Assembly (NCBI GenBank): GCA_964030785.1
Contig: OZ034967.1
Span: forward strand, 62,015,712 to 62,079,711
Length of the DNA: 64,000 nucleotides
DNA from: Siderastrea siderea
Taxonomy: Eukaryota; Cnidaria; Anthozoa; Scleractinia; Rhizangiidae
Reading direction: 5' to 3'
Position 1 is the stretch's first letter; each line of letters starts with the position of its first letter. The position numbers and the translations under genes were made by a program. Below the pieces are notes generated by a model, which ran no database searches, had not been told where the DNA came from, and worked only from the letters and a program-made list of their open reading frames with translations. Positions 1-12,527 of the stretch are shown here, in pieces.

Positions 1-277
1 AGATATTTCAGTACAAGGGAATATTGGCTTTCGGTATTACTCTTTCAGAACTAACACGACTACTGAAACGCCCACGAAAACAACTGTTCTCCAACTTTCA
101 TATCACCCTTTTTTTGAAACCACAAAGAACACCTGGAGAGGAAAAGAAAACAAAAAACACGGAGAACGGAAATGGTGAACGTCATTGAAGTTAACGTTTC
201 CGCGATTGTTAATTCTTCCTCGATTAGATAAAGCTAAGTCGGAAATCCAGTACCCGCTAACAGTTTGAGTACATTAA

Positions 278-308
<31 letters not shown>

Positions 309-3300
309 TTAACGCTTATTCGGCGCAAATTAATATATGGATATGATCAAATGCGCCTTACATCAAATTAATTAAAAACCTAAAAATTTACAATAGAAAT
401 TTATAAAAATAGTTAAAAACTTCCTAGAGTTAAAAATCAAGAACAAGGAAGCCTGTGGTTTATCAAAGACGGGCCCTTTCAAGCTGGAGATATTCCGTCG
501 TGGGCACCTTGATTCGCAGATTTTTTTTCTATTGGTTATCAAAGATAAATAAATTTTGCGTGATCTGTTTTGGAAATTGCACCAAAAAATATATCACAAA
601 AATGGAAAACCGCAGCAAAAATTCCATATTAAACCATAACCTTTGAATTCTCCTCCAGCCCTTGTATCTTTTAGTATTTTGAAATATAGTAATAAATGGC
701 ATGCGTTTTATTAAATTGCGTTACCTGTATATTTGTGTGACTACTTGTCGGGAGGTGATCTCTAGCTAAACGCCCGGGGAGGTTTCTGTTGTAAATCGAG
801 TCTTAGGCATTTTATTCAAGACTAAGTTTGTTTTCACCGCTAAATGTTTTGATTCGACGAAATTAACCACGTGTAGATTCTAGCGTTTTTTCCCTCTTTA
901 TATGAGCTATATTTCAAATGCATGAAATGGCATATTTTGCGCGAGGACAGTGACAGATGTTTCAATTACACCGTCAGAAAGGATTGTGTTGACAAGAGAA
1001 AACAGGAAACATGAATGGAATAATTTGGTTTTTTTAGAAGAGGCGAAAAGAAACATTTTGATATTCTATTTTGAGGTAATACGAAGACGCTTGCTGGGTG
1101 TGCTAATCGAATGCTTCGGAAACCCAACAGCTAGCGGAAATGCGGTTAAAGGTTTTCAGACGGACAAGAAACAACACAAAGACAATATTTGATCTGGTAT
1201 GTAAACTTAATTGGCTATCACTATTGTCATTTTTAGTTTCCTGACTAAACTAGCGATCAATTTCCATACAAATCCTTTTTTTTGCCACTACAGTTGTCTG
1301 CTTGAGAGCTTGGGTTCCCTCTGCAACAACCACCAGTTCTCGTCCGTGGGACGGTTATTCTCTTTGGAAAGAAACTCCGAACAGACACAACGAAGTGTAT
1401 GGTATGACCTACGCCCGGCTACGTCTTCCCTTGCATCAGGAGCCTGGCCAGACCGGGGTAGACCGGTGACTAAACATATAAAAGGCAAACATGGAGAGCA
1501 TTAGAATTTAGACACAAACACCCAATACATTTAAATTCCATTCAGTTAAAAAAAACAAGGTTTTACGTTGTCTAGCAAACCAATGTAATCAGTAATCGGT
1601 TCAACTGACTAAAACATCCAGGAAATTGCAATATTGGAAGATTACAATCTACATGTATATTAGTTATTGCACAAAGAACTGCTGACACCATAAACTTATT
1701 TGCATATGTGTTATGGAAATACAGAGCTATAAGCTTTTAATCTTATATTCATTTGAATGTCCAGAGCAATCAAATCTCAACTATTTAGATTGCATTGAAA
1801 GACTAATGGTCACTATTTTAAATGTCTTAAATCTATATATGAACACTGTGTTCTGTAATTATGAGTCAAATAATGCAAAAGAAAATGGCATCAACAGAAT
1901 TTAGTGCCATGTTTAAGCAACTTAGCTTATTAAGAACCAGCACTATGGTGACTTGATATTGCTCTGCTGTTTGAGTGTCAGTCTCCCTCAGCTGAAGTCA
2001 CTGAACAATGTGTTGAATACAGTCAATATCTACAACAAAACAAAAATGAATGGTCAAAACCAGCTTATCTGAATGATGGTACATTTAAAGCATGCTTAAA
2101 GAGCAACATTCTTTTAAATTATACTCCTCTAACAGCCCACAAGCTGTATTAGCTCAAGTTATTCATTCACCCCAGACATTTCACAATTTAGGAGATCCTT
2201 TGAGCATTTTTAAAAACAAGGACTCATGACAAATCCTCTGTCATTCTAAGTTACTTTGAAAAAATGTACACAAGTATCCAGATTTAATCTCAAGCTTTAA
2301 TAAAGGACGTCAGTGACTGCCTGCTTCAGATCCTCAAACAATATTCTGCAAACATTTAAGCTGCTTAGCTCAGAAGCGCATGGTCGATCTGTACTTAAAA
2401 TAATCATTAGTTTTGAATCCAATCTTTCAAAATTATCATTTGCCTTCAACTTACCTCAGCCTAAAGGGTAGCTGATCCATGTTAATTTGCTGCTCTGATT
2501 CCTCATTTCAAGCTCAAAAGACGCAAACATTTCAAGCCACGATCTGAACACAAAACATCGCGCCGAAACCGAAGAAAATGGTCACTATCTGAGCCCACAG
2601 TGGTCTAGCTGCTGACCGAAACAACCCAATTTGTTTCCAGGCTCCTCAGAAATGTGTTTTGAATTTCAAGATGGCGGTTGCTCTAATGGGCCACGTTATC
2701 AACAAACTCCGCTTTCTTTCTGATTTTAAAAGTTAACATAATGCAAGAAAAGGATCAAAAATCATTTTTTGACTTATACAGTGGCTCAAAAGAAATTGAC
2801 TTCTTGGAGAAGTTTGGAATCGCGCCTGTTATTCTGAAAAAGGTGTTATGCAATGTGCCATTGCATTGACCACATCAAAAGTTACACGTGTTGTCTCCCA
2901 TTGGAAACTTACGCAGACAATCAACAGGTAAACTGCTTTTTTTGAGTGCAGGATTTTGATTTATTTATCTTTAAATAGTGCCTCATTTTCACAATTTTCA
3001 AGCAGAAAAAGAAATATCCTTACAGCGTAATTCTTGCTCAATCTGTTCAAAGCTGTGTTTGATAGCTGTTAATATACCTCAAGATGCAATGCGTGACTGG
3101 ACACAATGTTTTTAATAGAACTTTTAGTGTAGGAATTTCAAGTTTACAACACATTCAAGACGATTAAAAATTCTCAGTTCCAGCTCTTTTAAGGTGAAGT
3201 CAGTGACCTCGTTTGTGAATCGTTTTAATATATGACTGGCTGAAGTCAATCAGTTTTAGTTGTAACTTCAGAGACATTCAAAACGCTAAAAATAAAACAT

Positions 3301-4410
3301 CTAGTAGTGACCTCTAGTAGAGTTTCTTTGATGTCTCGATCTTATGACGGGATTAGCAAAAACTACCAATATCTTTCACACCATGAGAAATTTGCTGGTT
3401 TTTGTTTATTTTTGGCCAAGGCTGCCGGGAAAGTCTGGCCTTGGAACTAACATGGCCGAGAAAGCCGGACTTTTGTGGCCAAGGTTGCCAAGAAAACTTG
3501 GCCGTGGCCAGGCTTACCAGATTTTACCAGGCCGCATTTTTCTGGTAAGCCTGGCCAAATACCCGGAAAGCCGCGGCCTGGCCAGGCTTTGCCAGGCTGG
3601 CCGGGTTTTTGACCAGGCTCCTGATGCAAGCTGTTCCCAGAACTGGTTAAAACTATCGACATGTTGTGAATCTCGGTTGATCTTTGAATTATTAAAGAGT
3701 AACCTCTCTCTGTTATCAGTTGAGAAATATTTAAGCTGTTAGCATTCTCAGTATGCAAGCACGGAGAAATCAAAGCCACACGCCAAAGAAAGCAATTCTC
3801 TGTGACAATAACAGGAAAGGTAGAAACTGTTTATCCCTTCCCGGGGGGGGGGGGGGGGGTAACTCCCTTATATGGGCTATACGTGGAGAGGCCGCATTCT
3901 GTCATTGTCCTTAACAGGGACCTAAATGGAGGGTATTGTCCTAAACAGGGTTGGTATTTTAGGGACTTTTTTGTCCTAGACAGGGCCAGGGTTTCAGACC
4001 CTCAGCGGCATTCCCACACCCAAACATGGATGAAGTGTCCCCAATGATTTTAATTGAAGAGTTTGCTATAACCTGCGTCCGCGTCTCGTGCTTCGCGCCC
4101 AGGTCGCGCTTGCGAATAATTCCGGCGCTTGCCATGCTTAGCTTGCTATTGAATGGATGCATTCAGTGAATATTACTCCCCGTTGTGGTCGGTGATCACA
4201 TTTCATAATAGACAAAACATGGAGCATCACGGAAAGTGATAAGATACGAAACTGAAACAATTGCATTTGCTGCAAACAACGGACAAATTCTCTCTCTTGG
4301 GCCTCATATTCTGTTACATTTGTAAAATTAATTAATTATAAGGTATCTTAATTTTTTGTTTGATTTGCAATTTTAAATGAAATTCTACAAGAAGTATAAA
4401 ATCATCCTAA
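1..4410. other. Non-coding host DNA with simple repeats
   Basis: No convincing gene was found here. Bases 1-200 are visibly related to 41100-41290: the same order of short blocks, including the stretch around TACAAGGGAATATT and TGGTATTACTCTTTCAG, occurs in both places. This suggests that the left edge and the 36-42 kb region derive from one ancestral duplicated unit. An (AAT)n microsatellite lies at about 281-308 and a long G run at 3843-3860. At about 3410-3620 the sequence is a degenerate, partly palindromic run of GGCCAAGG/GGCCAGGC words, likely a decayed repeat. Open frames here are short, lack splice signals and overlap on both strands. Confidence 0.5.
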
Positions 4411-4561
4411 TACAGTGGAACCTCGATGTAGGACTGACAAAAGGAGTTCGTTATATCGGAGTACTTTTCCATATATTTTACTATTACTGGATTGAAGAAT
4501 ATCGTTCGTTATAGCGGGGTCTTTGTTAAATAGGGGTTCTTTATATCAGGGTTCCACTGTA
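4411..4561. mobile_element. Mariner/pogo-type MITE
   Basis: This is a 151-bp element with terminal inverted repeats: the left end reads TACAGTGGAACCTCGAT and the right end is its imperfect reverse complement, ending GGTTCCACTGTA. The outer TA dinucleotides fit the TA target duplication of Tc1/mariner/pogo elements. The interior holds further short inverted pieces (TCGTTATATCGG and TCGTTATAGCGG). There is no coding capacity, so it is a non-autonomous copy. Confidence 0.7.
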
Positions 4562-6040
4562 CCATGATCCAAGGGGGGGAACTCTCCTGAATTTTGGTTG
4601 CCCCCCCCCCTCCCCAAATGGTTCAAACACATTGCCTTCTTTGGCTGAACATACTCGTATAGCTTTTACAGGAAAGTTCTACCCCCTCCCCCTTCACCTC
4701 TCCGCCACGCCCAAAATATAGGCGACTGTCTACACTGCTCGATACTGTGCGATACTCCGGAGGATGTTCATTTGTCTCATTTAGGAGTCAGTGCCGAGAA
4801 GGATAACAATGATGTTAATCACTTTAAAGCAACACAACACAGAGGAGGCAAGAGGACTTTCCCGATTTGAGTGGTGTTCAATGTGTAAGTTTTTATACTG
4901 TAATTTGTTACTGTAACACTCGCAAATAGGACGAGATTTGCTACAGCTAGGTTAAAATAGGAATGAGATCACATGAAAGAAAACGTCACACTAGGCTCAC
5001 AATGATGGACTTGTTCACTGTGAACGAAGTTCAAGTAGCTACGAAGCTAACAGAAACAAAAGCCACTACAAGTACCAAACTACTGAAAAGATCCCCGACA
5101 ACAAACATTGCAACTCGTCGCAATTCACCTTTACATCTGTATTGCTAATAAATTAAAAGTTAGGATCGTGTAAAACTACACATGTACTCAGTTGTGCGCA
5201 ACTATCTTTCGTTTCTGATTCGATGTATGTTGAACGAAGAAACTATTTTCCTTTTAGGTTTTATCCCCTTTCCTTTATATCAATAAAATAATAAGAAAAA
5301 TAATACCAGTCATTTTGTATTATCTATCATAAGGTATTATCTCGGTAGTTTTAAGTTGGCCATCACAGTTTTTCACAGATTGTAAAAAGCGTTCACACTT
5401 AGCTCTTTGGCTTAATACTCTGGTTCTCAAAATAAACTTTTCTCTTCAGACGCTGACTCTGAAAACATCTGCATATCGAAATGTATATTTTTTCTGCGTG
5501 CCGTAGAACTGAATACCCTACCCAAGTCTTCGCCATAAGTTTAGGGCAATTTATTTCCTTATTACAGGTTGGAGGAAAATTTGCTTGAGCTATATTTAGA
5601 ATAACAACTAAAGTAACGATGGCCCGTCTAAAAACGCAAAGTCTTAATCGGCCTCAATCATTCAAGGCCAAGCTTATTTAATAGCTCTGTTTTTCTAACT
5701 GGGAGGTTTCTTGGAAATGGCTGCCGTTGAAAACAGGCCACTGTTAAGCTCCGCAAAACCAGGTTGAGTGTCTTTAAAAATTTATAAACTGAAACGATAC
5801 GTGATATTCTTGACTTTCTCGGAGACCACTTTTTGCGGTGCTTAATCAAGCGTTTACCAATCTCAAATGCTCCTTTGGTTTAAAGAAGTCTACGTGATCG
5901 ATAATCTTCCAAATCAGCCCTAGAATTTTTCGCACTGATACTGAAACGGTCGTCAAGTAATTTTGGAAATTTAATGGCGTAAGTTACCCATACAAACTCG
6001 GGCTGATACGAAGTAAAACACCTCGTGAAAGTTACTACGT
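4562..6040. other. Non-coding host DNA
   Basis: No gene was recognised. The part near 5940-6050 is related to 35945-36090, the 3' flank of the arminin-like gene, and leads into the decayed exon at 6210-6304. A short open frame at 4963-5148 shows no family resemblance and no splice context. Confidence 0.45.
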
Positions 6041-6209
6041 CATTGTTGAGCTTTATTTCAAGTTAAGTTACATTTTTATGCATATTTCAATTTTTACAAG
6101 TAGTCTAAAGGTAATGCAAATCTTTGTTTCTTGCCGCACCCGAACTTTGCCTATAAAGAGCTTCGCCTGTTGGCCTAAGTCTTTACTCAGAAAACGTTGT
6201 TTAGGGTGC

Positions 6210-6304
6210 TTACTTCTTCCCCCCAACCACGTCAACGGCGGCGACGACGGCGTCTACGCCAGGCGCCAGGTGTCTACGTCGGATCTTCTGGAACGGAATT
6301 AACG
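6210..6304 (-). pseudogene. Decayed second exon of arminin-like peptide gene
   Basis: On the minus strand a TTTTCAG acceptor (AG at 6305-6306) is followed by a stretch clearly related to the intact second exon at 36244-36349. It opens with the same residues (VNSxPEDP), then an Arg-codon-rich run, and closes with the same GGGAAGAAGTAA word. Here an in-frame TAG follows PEDPT and the Arg stretch has lost length, 95 nt against 106 nt, so the frame is destroyed. The 3' flank is also shared, with an AATAAA signal on the minus strand at 6052-6057 as in the intact gene. No matching first exon was found to the right; the hAT-like element begins at 7106. Confidence 0.7.
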
Positions 6305-7017
6305 CTGAAAACATGTAGAACCTTCACTCAGCATTTGAAGTTAGCGAAAAACTTACTTCCTTCTCCAAAACTTTTTTTATGGGCAGGAGAATCGGCCATA
6401 AATGAATCATGAATCAGAATGAAAGGAATCGCAAATACATCACAACAAACTCTGACAATAAACAAGAGGTAGTGTTTCTTTGGTTTTTGATTTTGTTTTG
6501 TTTTGTTTTCTTTTTAGAGCGCACGAGTTATGTCGTTTTGTATTGCTTGTGTGCGGTAGGACTTTATCGAGTTGAAAGTGTAGAACGAAGGCAGAATACT
6601 ACATTTATAATCGATCGATCGTTCGTGTTTAAACAGATCGTAATGGAAGGGAGAAATTACGCATGAAAATAATTCCTATTCATCGATCGTTTGCGGTCGG
6701 TTGGTTGCCTGAATTGACAGTATGAATATTTGTTTGATAGATTACTGATCCACGGACTTAAGTGTAGCACTCATGGTAGTCGACATTTTTTAATAAATCA
6801 GGGCACATGAAAGTGCGAACCTCCATAACTAAGTGCTTTCGATTGTACTCCAATTTAAGAATTGAGGGTATTTGAAACTAGGCAACCACAAGACCAACAT
6901 TTGAGATCATCACGGTTATTTTAATTTATGATATGCTGACCCCAACAAATGTGTTTTTCTTATTCCTCTTCATATTGCGGAGGAAATGCCATTAATGAGA
7001 AGTAATGTTTGGGTCTT

Positions 7018-7105
7018 ACAGAACCCGATTTTACAACTCTGTTATCAGTTTGCACAACGCCTATGAACAAGTATTAGACATATTACCGTCTTGGTTTCCG
7101 TATAT
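7018..7105. repeat. Isolated satellite unit fragment
   Basis: This segment (words TACAACTCTGTTATCAGTTTG and AGACATATTACCGTCTT) matches the tandem array at 11020-12330. It lies directly against the left end of the hAT-like element at 7106, and the array resumes directly after the right end at 11008. The element therefore inserted into the array and separated this unit from the rest. Confidence 0.75.
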
Positions 7106-7502
7106 CAGGGTCGTAACCAGGTATATGGGATCAGGGATCACAGCCTCGGGATCGGGATCATGGACCCGGGATTCGGGGTCACAAGTGATGGGATCCGGAT
7201 CAGCCAATTTTTTTTTTGTCTTGGAGGGGATCAAGGATCGATCGCTTTTTAGATACTTTATTCTTTATGAGAAACAAGAATATTCCGTTTTGCAAGGAAA
7301 AAGGCCTCTTTTCAGGACTATTGAAAAAGCTTTTAACCTTTATACTTCAATTCTTTTACTTTTCCGTTACGCAATCAGCTGTTTAAAGCTTTTCTCGCTC
7401 GTATTTCATGTTGCATAACTTTGCGGTTTCCGCTTTGTCGGACTCTCTGAGAAATCGGATACTCGCTTATCAGTACCATGCGTTCATGATGCGGGATTGA
7501 CT

Positions 7503-8034
7503 ATGGACAAGTCAAGGAAAAGAAGTCGAGAACGACGGTATGACAGTTTAACTTCTATTTTGCAATTATTACCATACCCTTACCGTATTGATCTGTTGAT
7601 ATCATGGTTGTAAAATACTGCGCGCAAATTGAAGGCCACTGTTCTTCATATTTCTAGATCACGTACCTATTCCTGGTCGCCAACCAGAGAACGGTCACGG
7701 CGATCAGAAAGCCGAAGACGATCGTCAAGTCGGTCAGTTAACTGTTCTTTTATGTTTTATCCAGCACTAATTCCTTTATAAAGCTTGATAGATGTATGTT
7801 GCTTTATCTATAACTACCGATCTATTGCAATGTGCAACAGTATCAGAAGATTAAGAAGTAAATAATTTCAGTGATAATAGAGAACAATGCACCAGAATTG
7901 GTCAGATACGTTGTCCTTGACACTTCTTAAGATCCCGTTTTCTTTACTCAGATCTCGGAAATCTCAGTCGAAAAGATCCAGATCTCGTTCGCCGAATCGT
8001 CATCACAGACATGAATTGCACGAACGACAAAGGT
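7503..8034 (+). CDS. Three RS-rich exons, SR-like protein fragment
   Basis: Three short exons share one phase. Exon 1 (7503-7537) starts with ATG and ends before GTATGA. Exon 2 (about 7660-7731) follows TTTCTAG and ends before GTCAGT. Exon 3 (about 7953-8034) follows TTTACTCAG and ends before GTAAAG. Each ends in phase 2 and the next begins with A, so each of the two joins codes for Arg. All three are dense in Arg-Ser and Ser-Arg pairs, with words such as SRSRSPNR, as in splicing-factor RS domains. No RNA-recognition motif was found. The exons lie inside the hAT-like element, so they may be a captured host gene piece or the start of the element's own gene. Confidence 0.6.
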
Positions 8035-8286
8035 AAAGCTTTAGTTTATTGTAAACCTGACACCCTGTTGTGTGATGACTGCTGTAATAACAAGTCACGC
8101 TGGCGAGTAATATCACTAGTATATCACAGCAAGCGAACAAGCGAAAATATTGCGGGCAGAGAGAGAAATGCACATCCTCGATGATAACACAGTATCTATT
8201 CTAGTAAGCAAAGTTTTTTAAACGTGCTTTGCTTCTGTCCAGTTTTTCGAAGCCCTTGACCATCACTTTCATCATGCTTTCGGAGT

Positions 8287-8393
8287 AACCTCGTTCCCAG
8301 GGCTTTTCCCTTGGTAATTTGGAACGGGCGGGAAAAGACCCTCTTTTCCCGCCCGTTCCAAATTGCCAAGGGAAAAGCCCTGGGAACGAGGTT
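8287..8393. mobile_element. 107-bp palindromic MITE
   Basis: This is a nearly perfect palindrome: the left arm starts AACCTCGTTCCCAGGGC and the right arm is its reverse complement, with a loop of about 3 bases at the centre (around 8340). There is a single-base difference between the arms. It has no coding capacity and is a foldback element nested in the hAT-like element. Confidence 0.8.
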
Positions 8394-8495
8394 GAGGCAG
8401 TGGAAATTGCGCGTTGAAAGGATGGGGGTAAAGATTATGTAAACCATCATACAAGTCTGAATGATGGCTTAAAGATTCTTAAGGGAACAGCCGAT

Positions 8496-9636
8496 TTGAT
8501 GAAAGAGATAGAAGTCCAAGCACGTGGTCGAACGGGGCGGAGATGCCCACAAGGACCAGATCTTGGGTTTACGAAAGCAACCAGAGACTCTTTCCAAATG
8601 CTACACTCTTCATTTGCCAAGATCAAGTCAATTTTAGATGACAAGGGTCTTCTTCACATTGCAGAAGAAATTGATTTCTCCAGCTTCACAACCTTGCAGG
8701 TCGAACATTTCTTTGCCGGGATGAGGACGCCGAGTAGGCCGACACCAGACATGCACGATTACGCAAGTCGGAGGCCAAACTGCGTCATTGAGTCGCTTCA
8801 GAAAACCTATCAGTCTTCCTTCGTAGTTTACAGTGGTCCTTAAAGTCATTACATTGAAAAGAAAGTCCATGAAAAAGAACCTGAATGGCTGTATGAACGC
8901 TGTAAGTCAAGGACTGTGCACACTCTGGAAAAGAGGGATGAGACCAGGGAAGAGGCTAAGGAGCTTAGGCTTTTCGCCAAAGAGTTTGGACAGGGAGTGA
9001 GACAGCAAAGGGTGAGGGGTAAAACCCAAGAAAGAGCTGGGACACTACCCTTGGCTATTTCCATGATGAAAAGAATCATTGCGCCAGAAACTCGAAATTT
9101 AAACATGCTTGAAGAACTCCAGGGCCTCGAGGAAGAAAGTGGTGATCACCTGGATGCCGGGGCGTCAGTGGAAAAGAACAGAGTTGTTTTTTCAAAAGGA
9201 GAAGTTGTCGCTCTTAAGCATAACTACAGGACATACCTGGAGCCCTTTTTTTCTGGCAATCCTCTGTGAAGATCTCCACAGCAGGAATGATTGTTTCCTG
9301 GAGGAAAAACTCAAAATAAATTGGCTGGAGCAATCAGAGGAAGATCCTTTAGTCTACAACAAAGGAACCTTTGACGATCAAAATTCACCGAAATGCATCA
9401 TGGACCGAGTCTCTGTTGATCGGGAAGCTGAACAGTTTATTTTAAGAAGAAACGAAGAACGGCGCCTAAGAAATTTGGCTCACGGGCATGTAGACAACGT
9501 GTCAGACGACAGTGACGATGAGAGCCAGGAAGAGGAGAATCTAGCAGAAGTGGAAGACGAAGAGCCTAGTAGCAGATCCCGGTTTGAGGCTGAACACAGT
9601 AGATCTGGGAGAAGAGTCACCAGATATCTTCTTTAA
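8496..9636 (+). pseudogene. Broken ORF, probable transposon protein of unknown family
   Basis: A long reading frame encodes a charged protein with the segments VEHFFAGMRTPSRPTPDMHDY, RLFAKEFGQGVRQQRVRGK and LKHNYRTYLEPFF, and an acidic tail (DDSDDESQEEENLAEVEDEE) ending SGRRVTRYLL. The frame carries an in-frame TAA at 8841-8843 and shifts frame in the T run near 9247-9254; the rest continues to 9636. The start is not clear, and upstream sequence may be missing or in another exon. It resembles ORFs that recur in cnidarian genomes, from memory and without a search. I do not know its function. Confidence 0.55.
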
Positions 9637-9949
9637 ATACACTTTTAACATTAATTTTTCAGTCACAATTTCGCTATTGCTATAAAATGAAGAAAGCTTA
9701 AAATAACAGCAATCAGGCTGAAAGTTGTCACGTAAACACTTCCAGTGCTCAAGTGGAGTCTTAGCGTATAACAGCAGTCTGAGTTCCTTGATAAGCCTTT
9801 CTCTTAGTTCGTCGTGGTTGTAGGTGGTTCGGGTTTTTTTTCCTCGCAGCCAGCTCACCTTTCAAATCGTGACTGTAGGTATTTTCCTTGATACACAAAA
9901 TCTTGATGTACAGTTCTTTAAAATTGAAAATTCATTAGGGCAAAAACAA

Positions 9950-10401
9950 TGGAATCCTTTTCAATTCTATTGTACCACCAAATATCTCATACGGGCTTGC
10001 GGTGTACGGAGCCGCTGAAGCTGAACTAACAACGATCCAGTGTTTTTTGGATAGGTGTAAGAAGCGTAGGTACATCTCACATAGCATAGATATCCACGAT
10101 CTTTTAGAAAAACAAGATAAGAAAATATGCACTAAAGTTATGGGCTTAGAGGGTCACCCGCTGCATAACATGTTGCCGGAGTTTAAGAACACCAAATACG
10201 AGCTTAGAAGAAAGTCGGCCATGAAACCTAAAATAAACACGAAGCGCTTCATGAGCTCTTTTATTAACCGCCTTATTTTTAAATACAAGTTAGCTGTTTT
10301 ATTTCATTAGAATAATAGTGTTAGTTCATGTAATGTAGCTTGCTTTTTACCCTCAATTTTTGTAACATAGGATATGTGTGTTTATCTTATGAAATAAAGA
10401 C

Positions 10402-10445
<44 letters not shown>

Positions 10446-10446
10446 T
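9950..10446 (+). mobile_element. 3' end of CR1/L2-like LINE
   Basis: The translated segment around 9985-10310 has the typical end of a non-LTR reverse transcriptase ORF: YGLAVYGAAEAELTTIQCFLDRC, then a KINTKRFMSSFINRLIFKYKL-like tail with the stop soon after. This is followed by a short 3' UTR and an (ATT)n tail at about 10393-10446, the usual 3' signature of these LINEs. It is a 5'-truncated copy nested in the hAT-like element. Confidence 0.75.
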
Positions 10447-11019
10447 TTCTTTCACCTTCAAAGTGCATGTCGCGCCTTACATATATTTTTTGCAACATAT
10501 TTAGATTCAGTCTTTTTATTCATTTTTTACGTGACGTTAAGCCAAGTCGAATCAGGGAGTTTTAATTAAAAGAAAAACTGTCGTTAATCTTGTCAGTTTT
10601 ATCGTATTGTTTTATAGCGCGTTTTCTAGTGTTCATACGAATTTTACATTTCTCAACCAAGAAAGTTTTTTAAAAAGTAAGCTAATCAAGTAATGTGTAA
10701 TGGACCGAGCATTTTTCACAAGCAAGCAACAGAATTCCAGTTATTCCTTAATACATCATGGAAGAGAAGATGAGAACTTGATTCAGAATGAGCAAATGAA
10801 GATCTACTTGAGGTAAATACACTTTATTGTTATTAATGAATGATAAATCGACGTCGGGGAGACTTAACTTGTTCAAATCTCTCTATGGGATCATAAAATT
10901 TATGTGGGATCAGGGATCAAATGTTGCCACATTTTGGGGATCAGGGATCCAAATTTAGAGCTAAAATTTGGGATCAGCGATGAAAAAATATACCTGGTTA
11001 CGACCCTGGTATATCAAGC

Positions 11020-12330
11020 TCGATTCGTTCATGTTCCCCACTAGTTTCACCATGCTTCAATAGAAGGACTAAACGACATAACAGTTCGCTTTTAGAACTC
11101 TTATCAATTTGTGCGATGCTTATAGAACGAGTAATAGACTAATTATCTACCTCTATTACATGTACCTCGCTCGCGTCGTACGTATGTCTTTCGTGTATCA
11201 CGCTCGCTTCTTATGGGGCCCAAATAACGAGGCAAAATCATGGTTGCCTTCCCTTGAATAGTTTCACAAGGTTTCAATAGTAGGGGTATTCGACATAACA
11301 GTTCGCTTTTAGAACTCTATTATCAGTGTACGCAAAGCTTATAGAACGAGTAATACACATGTTATCGTCTACCTTCCTTGAACAGTTTCACTAGGCTTCA
11401 ATAGAAGGTGTATTCGACATAAACGGTTCGCTTTTAGAACTCTGTTATCAGTTTACACAAAGCTTATAGAACGAGTAATAGACATATTATCTTCTTCTAT
11501 TTCGTGTATCACGCTCGCTTCGTATGGCGCTTAAATAACGAGGCAGAATCATGGTAGCCTTCCCTTGAATAGTTTCACAAGGCTTCAATAGAAGGAGTAT
11601 TTCACATAACAGTTCGCTTTTAGAACTCTCTTATCAGTTTACGCAAAGCTTATAGAACGAGTAATAGACATGTTATCGTCTGCTTTTCCTTGAACAGTTT
11701 CACTAGGCTTCAATAGAAGGAGTATTCGACATAACAGTTCGCTTTTAGAACTCTGTTATCGGTTTACGCAAAGCTTATAGAACGAGTAATAGACATATTA
11801 TCTTCTTCTATTTCGTGTATCACGCTCGCTTCGCATGGCGCTTAAATAACGAGGCATAATTCACAAGGCTTCAATAGAAGGAGTAATGGACATAACAGTT
11901 CGCTTTTAGAACTCTGTTATCAGTTTACGCGATGCTTATAGAACGAGTAATAGACATATTATCTTCTTCTATTCGTGTACCTCGCTCGCGTCGTACGTAT
12001 TTCTTTCGTGTATCACGCTCGCTTCGTATGGCGCTTAAATAACGTGGCATAATCATGGTTGCCTTCCCTTGAGCAGTTCCACAAGGCTTCAATAGAAGGA
12101 GTAATGGACATAACAGTTCGCTTTTACAACTCTGTTATCAGTTTGCGTGACGCTTGTAGAACGAGTAATAGACATGTTATCGTCTGCCTTTCCCTGAACA
12201 GTTTCACAAGGCTTCAATAGAAGGAATAATCGACATAACAGTTTGCTTCTAGAACTCTGTTATTAGTTTGCGCAACGCTTATAGAACGAGTAATAGACAT
12301 ATTACCGTCTTCTCTTTCGACCTCTTTGGT
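11020..12330. repeat. Satellite array with two alternating unit lengths
   Basis: The phrase CAGTTCGCTTTTAGAACTCT, or a close variant, recurs about eight times near 11085, 11300, 11425, 11608, 11731, 11898, 12113 and 12238. The spacings fall into two classes, about 124 bp and about 165-217 bp. The longer units contain an extra block (TGTATCACGCTCGCTTCGTATGGCGCTTAAATAACG-type). Each unit also holds GCTTATAGAACGAGTAATAGACAT. No coding is evident. Confidence 0.85.
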
Positions 12331-12384
12331 GTATCTCGGACCGTCAACAGTTGGCCCTGGCGCGATAATCAGATGCACGCTCTG

Positions 12385-12527
12385 TATTCGGACTGTAAGT
12401 AAGAACGACGGTCTGTGCGAAACGTACGGACCGTCAACCGCAAATAACGGTCCGTAAGCAAGAGTGATGGTCCGTGCGAAACTTACGGACCGTCAACTGC
12501 AAATAACGGTCCGTATCAGTGAGGCAG
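12385..12527. repeat. Short tandem repeat of ACGGACCGT palindromes
   Basis: About two copies of a unit near 66 bp that contains GTGCGAAAC, TACGGACCGTCAAC and GCAAATAACGGTCCGTA. The core ACGGACCGT is itself palindromic. The repeat lies between the satellite array and the duplicated host segment. Confidence 0.65.

Larger units (their letters stand above)
7106..11008. mobile_element. hAT-like DNA transposon, 3.9 kb
   Basis: The two ends are perfect inverted repeats of about 21 bp that begin CAGGGTCGTAACC, and the CAGGG start is typical of hAT elements. A 6-bp direct repeat GTATAT flanks the element (7100-7105 and 11009-11014); hAT elements usually make 8 bp, so the family call is tentative. Inside both ends lie clusters of GGGATC words (about 7127-7200 and 10905-10980), the sort of subterminal repeat that hAT transposases bind. 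The interior holds three RS-rich exons, a MITE, a broken ORF of unknown family and a LINE tail. No recognisable hAT transposase was seen. Confidence 0.7.

Noticed and set aside
1211..1504. 97-residue ORF with an opposite-strand ORF
   Set aside because: No domain, no splice or promoter signal and overlapping frames on both strands.
7005..7418. 137-residue ORF at the left end of the hAT-like element
   Set aside because: It crosses the satellite-element border, so it cannot be an ancestral gene.
11020..12330. CRISPR array
   Set aside because: Units are long, variable and lack unique spacers between identical short repeats; the genome is eukaryotic.
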